Below the pieces are notes generated by a model, which saw only the letters and a program-made list of their open reading frames with translations, had not been told where the DNA came from and did no database searches. This document shows positions 7,856 through 11,096 of a stretch of DNA of 11,096 bases, in pieces; positions within the stretch are counted from its first letter, which is position 1; each line of letters starts with the position of its first letter. Made by a program: the position numbers and the translations under genes. Source of the DNA: DATJYV01 sp035499415 (GTDB taxonomy: Bacteria; Bacteroidota; Ignavibacteria; UBA10030); the NCBI GenBank assembly GCA_035499415.1, contig DATJYV010000093.1:1-11096 (forward strand). The letters are read 5' to 3'.

Positions 7856-7884
7856 TTGCTATTCGATGGCGTTTGACCTATACT
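7856..7884 (+). promoter_or_regulatory. Candidate sigma70-like promoter for the small ORF pair
   Basis: TTGCTA (7856-7861) and TATACT (7879-7884) are separated by 17 bases and match the consensus at four and five of six positions. Transcription would begin near 7891 and leave a leader of about 165 bases before the ATG at 8058, containing the stem-loop at 7917-7949. Confidence 0.35.
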
Positions 7885-7916
7885 GAGGTGTCAAGGTTTG
7901 ACCCTCTGTACTCGCA

Positions 7917-7949
7917 GTGAGCTCAGGGGCAAAATGTCCTTAAGCTCAC
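7917..7949 (+). other. Stem-loop in the leader of the small ORFs
   Basis: GTGAGCT (7917-7923) and AGCTCAC (7943-7949) form a perfect 7-bp stem. Inside it AGGG (7925-7928) pairs with TCCT (7937-7940, one G-U), around an AAAA-containing loop. No T-run follows, so it is not an obvious terminator. It could be a regulatory leader element or the remnant of a repeat. Confidence 0.4.
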
Positions 7950-8057
7950 AGAGGCCTTCCCCGATCAGACAGCGCAAGACGTACGCCTGCCACAATTTTT
8001 GTCATCTGCGCTGCTTGTTCATCGTTCTTTACGTTGCGTTTGACGAGAGGTGCAATC

Positions 8058-8210
8058 ATGCGCAGGTTTACAATGCGAGGTCTCAGTCTCTTCGATTCGC
8101 ACAACCGCAAGATTGCGATAACGGAGGGCAAAAGCATCTACGATGCCGACGATAAGAAGGCCGCCGGCCAATCGCAAACAAAACTGCGGTCTTCCGACCC
8201 CCTGGAGTAA
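8058..8210 (+). CDS. Small 50-residue protein with a 16-residue repeat (hypothetical)
   Basis: An ATG at 8058, preceded by GAGAGG seven bases upstream, opens a 50-codon frame ending at TAA 8208-8210. The middle of the protein contains two in-phase units 16 residues apart: SLFDSHNRKIAITEGK (10-25) and SIYDADDKKAA (26-36). Both follow the pattern S-hydrophobic-aromatic-D-x-x-(N/D)-(R/K)-K. This resembles the short beta-strand repeats of beta-flower-like bacterial proteins, whose units often read I-Y-D-x-x-x-(R/K)-x-(I/V)-G; the family link is inference from memory of the pattern. There is no signal peptide or membrane segment. It lies four bases before a 55-codon frame, so the two may be co-translated. 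The protein could also be the worn remainder of a longer repeat protein. Confidence 0.45.
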   Translation: MRRFTMRGLSLFDSHNRKIAITEGKSIYDADDKKAAGQSQTKLRSSDPLE

Positions 8211-8214
8211 CAGC

Positions 8215-8382
8215 ATGAACCATGCAACGAAGCGTTTCATCCTCACCCCTTCTCAGGCAGCCGAAAAGGAGCTGATCCTCGACCGAATCAGAGTCAATCC
8301 TCGCGGCCCCTGGGTGAACGGCAAGAAGATGGCTCTGCCAAAGGCAAAACGGGCATTGTCCGGCAGGAAGAAAAAGCGCTGA
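8215..8382 (+). CDS. Small basic 55-residue protein (hypothetical)
   Basis: The ATG at 8215 has GGAG seven bases upstream (8204-8207, overlapping the end of the preceding ORF) and opens a 55-codon frame to TGA 8380-8382. The protein starts MNHATKRFILTPSQAAEKEL and ends in a strongly basic tail, ALSGRKKKR, which could suggest nucleic-acid or ribosome contact. I do not recognise a family. A longer frame from 8143 exists but overlaps the previous ORF and lacks a ribosome-binding site. After the TGA the same frame continues for 21 codons with protein-like content (IEDRIDVLDDLKSRDIG) to another TGA at 8446-8448, so a nonsense mutation in a slightly longer gene is possible. Confidence 0.4.
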   Translation: MNHATKRFILTPSQAAEKELILDRIRVNPRGPWVNGKKMALPKAKRALSGRKKKR

Positions 8383-8555
8383 TCGAAAAAGGGAATCGAA
8401 GATCGTATCGATGTGCTCGACGATTTGAAGAGCCGCGATATCGGATGAGACTTCAAGCCTTTCCGCAGCTTCTGTTTCCGCGAAAAGAACGCGCCGCGTT
8501 GACCCTTCGTGCGTACTTTCGCGTTCTATGTATCCCGCTCCTCTTCATGCTGGAT

Positions 8556-8609
8556 GGCGGGAGCCCGCCGCGCTAAGAACCACCCCGGCCGGTAAACCGG
8601 CCCTCAGCG
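8556..8609. repeat. REP-like double hairpin element
   Basis: Two GC-rich hairpins abut. The first is GGCGGG-AG-CCCGCC (8556-8569), perfect over 6 bp. The second is nested: CGCTAAG (8571-8577) with CTCAGCG (8603-8609), seven pairs including one G-U when read as minus-strand RNA, encloses the perfect GGCCGGT-AA-ACCGGCC (8587-8602) and an unpaired nonamer. The element begins two bases after the stop of the YdeI-like gene on the minus strand, where it could protect the operon's mRNA 3' end or stop transcription, although no U-run follows. The shape resembles repetitive extragenic palindromes, but only one copy lies in this window. Confidence 0.6.
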
Positions 8610-8611
8610 GC

Positions 8612-9220
8612 TCACCGATCATTCAATCCTCTCCCATCGAGAATTTGTCGCATGCATTTTTCAATTCTCTGATCCCGGGTTTTGGATTGCTTGGGGGCAG
8701 AAAAATAAAGTATGTATCCTCTTTGCCGGCCCGGCGTCAGTGCATAAAAAGCAGTTTTCAATGCAGGGTGCTTGTCTAATTTACTCTGAAATTCCTGGGG
8801 AATTGGGAATGCCGAAGTCTTTTTGAGAATCACCTTCAAACCGGCTTTTTCCACTTCGATGGCTTGATGAATATAACTTTTCAGGACGGGTTCCAGCTTG
8901 ACGATTTCGCGGGCACTGGTGAACCGGATCTGCCGGGCCGCCTGCACGTTCTGCGTTTGTTGGATGAGAATGCCTTTCGCGTCATGTAACAAGGCGCCTT
9001 TGAAGAACAGAAGCGCACAATAATCTTTGAATCCATGCATCAATACGATGTTGCTCTTCCGCCTGCCCGTCGGGGCGGAAAAGGTGTAACACGGGCAACC
9101 CCACTTCAATTTTTCGGTAAGCCCGCAGTCTAAAATGATCATTCTTAATTTGTCAAATTCCTCCTGCCACCTTTTGGCTTTGCGAAAAAAGAAATCGACT
9201 TTGGGGTTCATGCGTTTCAT
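8612..9220 (-). CDS. YdeI/OmpD-associated family protein (DUF1801-like N-domain)
   Basis: This 202-residue protein is the last gene of the minus-strand operon. The N-terminal part (about 15-125) is DUF1801-like, with CGLTEKLKWGCPCYTF and FKDYCALLFFKGALL. The C-terminal part (about 135-195) is the YdeI/OmdA-type segment (IPQEFQSKLDKHPALKTAFY, then LTPGRQRGYILYFSAPKQ). The family is widespread; YdeI has been linked to peptide and bacteriocin tolerance in enterics, but the biochemical activity is unknown. The ATG at 9218-9220 directly abuts the TAA of the upstream gene, suggesting coupled translation; a second ATG three codons later (MNPKVDF) is an equally good start, and neither has a Shine-Dalgarno. 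An in-frame palindrome at 9057-9080 adds about six residues (part of SAPTGRRKS) between the YTF and NIVLMHGF segments, a position where relatives usually have only two or three residues. Confidence 0.88.
   Translation of the reverse strand: MKRMNPKVDFFFRKAKRWQEEFDKLRMIILDCGLTEKLKWGCPCYTFSAPTGRRKSNIVLMHGFKDYCALLFFKGALLHDAKGILIQQTQNVQAARQIRFTSAREIVKLEPVLKSYIHQAIEVEKAGLKVILKKTSAFPIPQEFQSKLDKHPALKTAFYALTPGRQRGYILYFSAPKQSKTRDQRIEKCMRQILDGRGLNDR
9057..9080. repeat. 24-bp palindrome inside the YdeI-like gene
   Basis: TTCCGCC (9057-9063) and GGCGGAA (9074-9080) are perfect 7-bp inverted arms around a ten-base centre that contains CCCG-T-CGGG (9066-9074). It is more GC-rich than the surrounding gene. 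It encodes most of a short Pro/Gly/Arg-rich segment (SAPTGRRKS) that seems additional relative to the family. This fits a small mobile palindrome that inserted without breaking the frame. Origin by chance is possible. Confidence 0.5.
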
Positions 9221-9610
9221 TTATTGATTGACTGAAATGACTTTTCTGTTCGCCGGTCTGAAATACCAGGAGACCAGGGTCAGGATGAGAAGCAGAGAGG
9301 AGGGAACTATCTTATTCACGGGATCACCCGTTTCGAGATGCGAAAATATCGCTCCCGTCATGGCAAAGAAAAAGCCCGCGTAGGCCCATTCTTTGAGGAC
9401 GGGAAATTTGGGTATCAGCACTGCTGCAACGCCCAGCATTTTCCAAACACCCAGGATGGTCAGAAGATAGAGAGGATAGCCCAGGTGTGTAATCATATCC
9501 GCATCCCCCTGACCTTTGAACTTGAGTAACTGGCCCATTCCGGTTGATACCATTCCCAATGCAAGCCAGAGAGTTGAAATCCAATAAATGATTTTGTTTT
9601 TCTTTGACAT
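9221..9610 (-). CDS. DoxX-like small integral membrane protein
   Basis: The 129-residue protein has four predicted membrane helices (about 7-27, 43-66, 74-91 and 100-117) and the DoxX-like pattern GMGQLLKFKG near the end of helix 1, HLGYPLYLLTILGVWKMLG in helix 2, and KEWAYAGFFFAMTGAIFSH in helix 3. DoxX-like proteins are small inner-membrane proteins, some tied to redox stress or thiosulfate metabolism, but this short branch has no defined reaction. It begins six bases after the stop of the SRPBCC gene and ends directly against the start of the YdeI-like gene, so it is a middle member of the operon. Only a weak GAG lies upstream of the ATG, consistent with translational coupling. Confidence 0.87.
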   Translation of the reverse strand: MSKKNKIIYWISTLWLALGMVSTGMGQLLKFKGQGDADMITHLGYPLYLLTILGVWKMLGVAAVLIPKFPVLKEWAYAGFFFAMTGAIFSHLETGDPVNKIVPSSLLLILTLVSWYFRPANRKVISVNQ

Positions 9611-9616
9611 CGCGGG

Positions 9617-10084
9617 TTATCTCAATTTGTTTACGATGTCCTGAATCCGATCGTGTGCCATGTTGAGGCCCTGGGCAAACGGGAGCTTCAGCAATTGATC
9701 CCTCTGAGCGACTGATTCGAAGATTACGTGCATGTTGAGCCTGCTCGTGTCCTCAGTAAGTTTTTCAAAGTCATAGAACTCAATCTGGACGCCAAAAGGT
9801 GTGTTCTCCATTTCGAATGTCCGGACAATTTTCCGGTTGGGGCTCAATTCATGGATTACACCATGAGCCCGAAATATCACGTTTCCTTGAGGATCGGCAG
9901 TTTCAAATTGATAGCCGCCGTGCTTTCTGCTTTCGAGATTGAGCACTTTCGTCCCCATCCATTGCTCAACCATGGTGGGTTCTATGTGCGCTTTAAAAAG
10001 TAGTTCCAACGGCAAATCAAATTCCCGTGAAATCGACAACTCCTGTTTGCCGTCCTCGGCGTTGACTTTCGTTTTTCGCTGCAT
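9617..10084 (-). CDS. SRPBCC / AHSA1-domain protein
   Basis: The 155-residue protein is a single START/Bet v1-like helix-grip domain of the AHSA1 type. Diagnostic segments are SISREFDLPLELLFKAHIEP, then WMGTKVLNLESRKHGGYQFE, HGVIHELSPNRKIVRTFEME, and a C-terminal helix ending in DRIQDIVNKLR. These proteins bind hydrophobic ligands or act as small chaperone-like modules; no catalytic residues can be named. In many bacteria AHSA1 genes sit beside an ArsR-type repressor, as here: the ATG lies six bases after the stop of the regulator, with a TAGG (the TAG being that stop) upstream as a weak ribosome-binding site. It probably responds to the same signal as the regulator. Confidence 0.9.
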   Translation of the reverse strand: MQRKTKVNAEDGKQELSISREFDLPLELLFKAHIEPTMVEQWMGTKVLNLESRKHGGYQFETADPQGNVIFRAHGVIHELSPNRKIVRTFEMENTPFGVQIEFYDFEKLTEDTSRLNMHVIFESVAQRDQLLKLPFAQGLNMAHDRIQDIVNKLR

Positions 10085-10090
10085 GGGAGC

Positions 10091-10414
10091 CTATTTTCTT
10101 GATTTGTATTTTTTCATGACGGCTTCCAATTTATGAAACCTGTCATCCCACAGTTTTCGAAATGGTTCGATAAATTCGGCTATTTCCTTCATCTTCCTGG
10201 GATTTAAGTGATAGAAAATTTCCCTGCCGTTTTGCTCCTGTTCAAGCAAATCACACTCCGCGAGTATCTGCAGGTGTTTTGAAACCGTCGGTCTGGCTGT
10301 GTCAAAGTTCGAGGCGATCGCACCCGCCGTCATTGCGTGCGAAGAGACCAGCAGAAGTATGGCCCTTCTGGTCGGGTCGGCAATGGCTTGATATACGTCT
10401 CGTCGTAAGTTCAT
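10091..10414 (-). CDS. ArsR/SmtB-family transcriptional repressor
   Basis: The 107-residue protein is a winged-helix dimeric repressor. It starts MNLRRDVYQAIADPTRRAIL, the family's N-terminal signature. Then come the recognition helix in TARPTVSKHLQILAECDLLE and the wing in QEQNGREIFYHLNP, ending with an amphipathic helix (FIEPFRKLWDDRFHKLEAVM). The metal-binding ELCVCDL motif of true ArsR/CadC proteins is absent, so the inducer is probably not a soft metal; this matches the ArsR branch that accompanies AHSA1 proteins. It is the first gene of a four-gene operon with gaps of 6, 6 and 0 bases. The inverted repeat overlapping the -10 region just upstream suggests autorepression. The start is ATG without visible Shine-Dalgarno, and the leader would be only about 15 bases. 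Confidence 0.92.
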   Translation of the reverse strand: MNLRRDVYQAIADPTRRAILLLVSSHAMTAGAIASNFDTARPTVSKHLQILAECDLLEQEQNGREIFYHLNPRKMKEIAEFIEPFRKLWDDRFHKLEAVMKKYKSRK

Positions 10415-10428
10415 CGCGTAGCTATGTG

Positions 10429-10463
10429 ACTACGAAAATACGTGTAGTTATTTAACGACGCAA
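10429..10463 (-). promoter_or_regulatory. Candidate promoter and ArsR operator of the four-gene operon
   Basis: On the minus strand TTGCGT (10458-10463) and TATTTT (10435-10440) have a 17-base spacer, as -35 and -10 boxes of moderate quality. An inverted repeat ACTAC (10429-10433) and GTAGT (10444-10448), ten bases apart, overlaps the -10, a common arrangement for ArsR repression. A second GTAG/CTAC pair at about 10418-10433 shares the CTAC arm. Assignment is by eye and by position only. Confidence 0.4.
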
Positions 10464-10498
10464 GTGTTTTTTCGAAGTTGAGGTTCGACGGCACTTGC
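10460..10498. other. Nested hairpin in the divergent intergenic region
   Basis: GCAAGTG (10460-10466) and CACTTGC (10492-10498) are perfect 7-bp arms. Between them TCGAA (10472-10476) and TTCGA (10484-10488) form an inner stem with a seven-base loop. The outer arm overlaps the proposed -35 of the ArsR operon. No T-run follows on the plus strand; on the minus strand the structure ends at the promoter. It could be a regulatory site, a repeat, or a structured leader of the Band 7 gene. Confidence 0.45.
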
Positions 10499-10619
10499 CC
10501 CCGCCGCGGATCCAATCTCCGTGCTGGCCTTTTGGTGGATTTCATGCAGAGGGCGTTGAAATTGTGTAAATTGCAGTATCGAGATCCCGCAATAACAACA
10601 CAGAACAAAGGAGAACATC

Positions 10620-11096
10620 GTGACTACTTCACTCTTCATCGCACTATTTGGTGCCATCGGAATTGCTCTGCTGACACTTAAACCGAGGAATGTCGAGTAT
10701 CCATTCAGCTATAAGAAGCTCGGAGTTGCAAGTCTTGGTCTGGCTTTATTGGCGCTTGTTGGCGCTTCGTTTACGATCATTGAACCGGGATACGTAGGAG
10801 TTCCGGTCACGTTTGGAAACGTGGGGACACAGCCAATCCCGGCCGGGTTACATCCGATCTTCTTCTTAACCGATGTCTATAAAATGTCCGTTCAGACCAA
10901 AGACTATACGATGTCTTCCGTAAGAACCGAAGGCAATAGAAGCGGCGACGATGCCGTCGCGACACTCTCACGCGATCAACTCATTCTGAAATTCGATGTC
11001 ACCGTGTGGTATCATTTGGATCCGGCGCAGGCGAATAATGTCTACAGCAATATCGGCTTGAGCTACGAAGAAGTGATCGTGAGGCCGGCGATCCGG
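10620..11096 (+). CDS. Band 7 / SPFH (prohibitin-like) membrane protein, 3' end cut off
   Basis: The frame opens with GTG at 10620, supported by AAAGGAG at 10607-10613 with a six-base spacer, and runs off the right edge after 159 codons. Two N-terminal hydrophobic segments are seen (TSLFIALFGAIGIALLTL at about 3-20 and SLGLALLALVGASFTII at about 39-55). The Band 7 domain begins at EPGYVGVPVTFG. It continues with PAGLHPIFFLTDVYKMSVQ, DQLILKFDVTVWYHLDP and YEEVIVRPAIR, all typical of prohibitin/stomatin-like proteins. Such proteins oligomerise on the inner membrane and scaffold proteases or lipid domains; no enzyme activity is expected. It is divergent from the ArsR operon, with about 205 bases between starts. 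The C-terminal coiled coil that usually follows lies outside the window. Confidence 0.88.
   Translation, partial: MTTSLFIALFGAIGIALLTLKPRNVEYPFSYKKLGVASLGLALLALVGASFTIIEPGYVGVPVTFGNVGTQPIPAGLHPIFFLTDVYKMSVQTKDYTMSSVRTEGNRSGDDAVATLSRDQLILKFDVTVWYHLDPAQANNVYSNIGLSYEEVIVRPAIR

Larger units (their letters stand above)
7562..8057. other. Gene-poor region upstream of GH9 and of two small ORFs
   Basis: Almost 500 bases hold no convincing protein gene. Open frames exist on both strands (for example 7631-7876 forward, and the 60-codon upstream extension of the GH9 frame) but lack start signals and recognisable content. What can be seen is a GH9 promoter candidate at 7588-7617, a forward promoter candidate at 7856-7884, the octamer GTTTGACC twice 25 bases apart (7871-7878 and 7896-7903), the short palindrome GTCAA-GGT-TTGAC at 7890-7902, and a stem-loop at 7917-7949. 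A non-coding transcript or long leader is possible but unproven. Confidence 0.5.

Noticed and set aside
7871..7903. CRISPR-like or iteron repeat
   Set aside because: Only two copies of an 8-base word; too few and too short.
8019..8246. 75-codon minus-strand frame opposite the small ORFs
   Set aside because: No start signal or motif. The forward frames have ribosome-binding sites and a phased repeat, so this is more likely the shadow.
8556..8609. Integron attC site
   Set aside because: The hairpins lack the paired RYYYAAC/GTTRRRY core sites and there is no cassette-like gene order or integrase.

Overview
The window reads as bacterial chromosomal DNA of moderate GC content. It most resembles a Bacteroidota/Ignavibacteriota-type or related environmental lineage. 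This is an inference from three things: the ArsR–SRPBCC–DoxX–YdeI gene set, a secreted GH9 enzyme with a long N-terminal region, and lipoprotein/serine-hydrolase genes. There is no rRNA or other marker to fix the taxon. Several genes have good Shine-Dalgarno sequences (GH9, the complete serine hydrolase, the Band 7 gene); others have none visible. I saw no tRNA, rRNA, CRISPR array, complete transposon or integrase.

Layout. 1-86: probable tail of an upstream gene. 104-502 (+): small cupin protein, overlapping by 4 nt a broken serine hydrolase (499 to about 903). 905-1270: debris, with fragments of a histidine kinase and an excisionase-type HTH protein, both on the minus strand and out of frame with each other. 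1334-2377 (+): complete serine-hydrolase lipoprotein. 2636-4864 (-): SulP anion transporter carrying STAS and cyclic-nucleotide-binding domains. 5015-7561 (-): secreted GH9 glycoside hydrolase. 7562-8057: about 500 bp without a convincing gene, holding a candidate promoter and a stem-loop. 8058-8382 (+): two tiny tandem ORFs of 50 and 55 codons. 8556-8609: compact double-hairpin element. 8612-10414 (-): tightly packed four-gene operon (ArsR regulator, AHSA1-type SRPBCC, DoxX-like membrane protein, YdeI-like protein) behind a promoter/operator candidate. 10460-10498: nested hairpin in the divergent intergenic region. 10620-end (+): Band 7/SPFH protein cut by the window edge.

How genes work together. 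The minus-strand operon is the only clear functional unit: an ArsR repressor lacking the classical metal motif probably autoregulates itself and three small co-transcribed proteins. The GH9 enzyme and SulP transporter lie on the same strand but are separated by 150 bp, and a joint role is not shown. I found no clear new defence or mobile system. The least ordinary signals are the three-piece gene mosaic at 499-1270, a palindrome that appears to be inserted in frame in the YdeI gene, the double hairpin at that gene's 3' end, and the short repeat-containing ORF at 8058.
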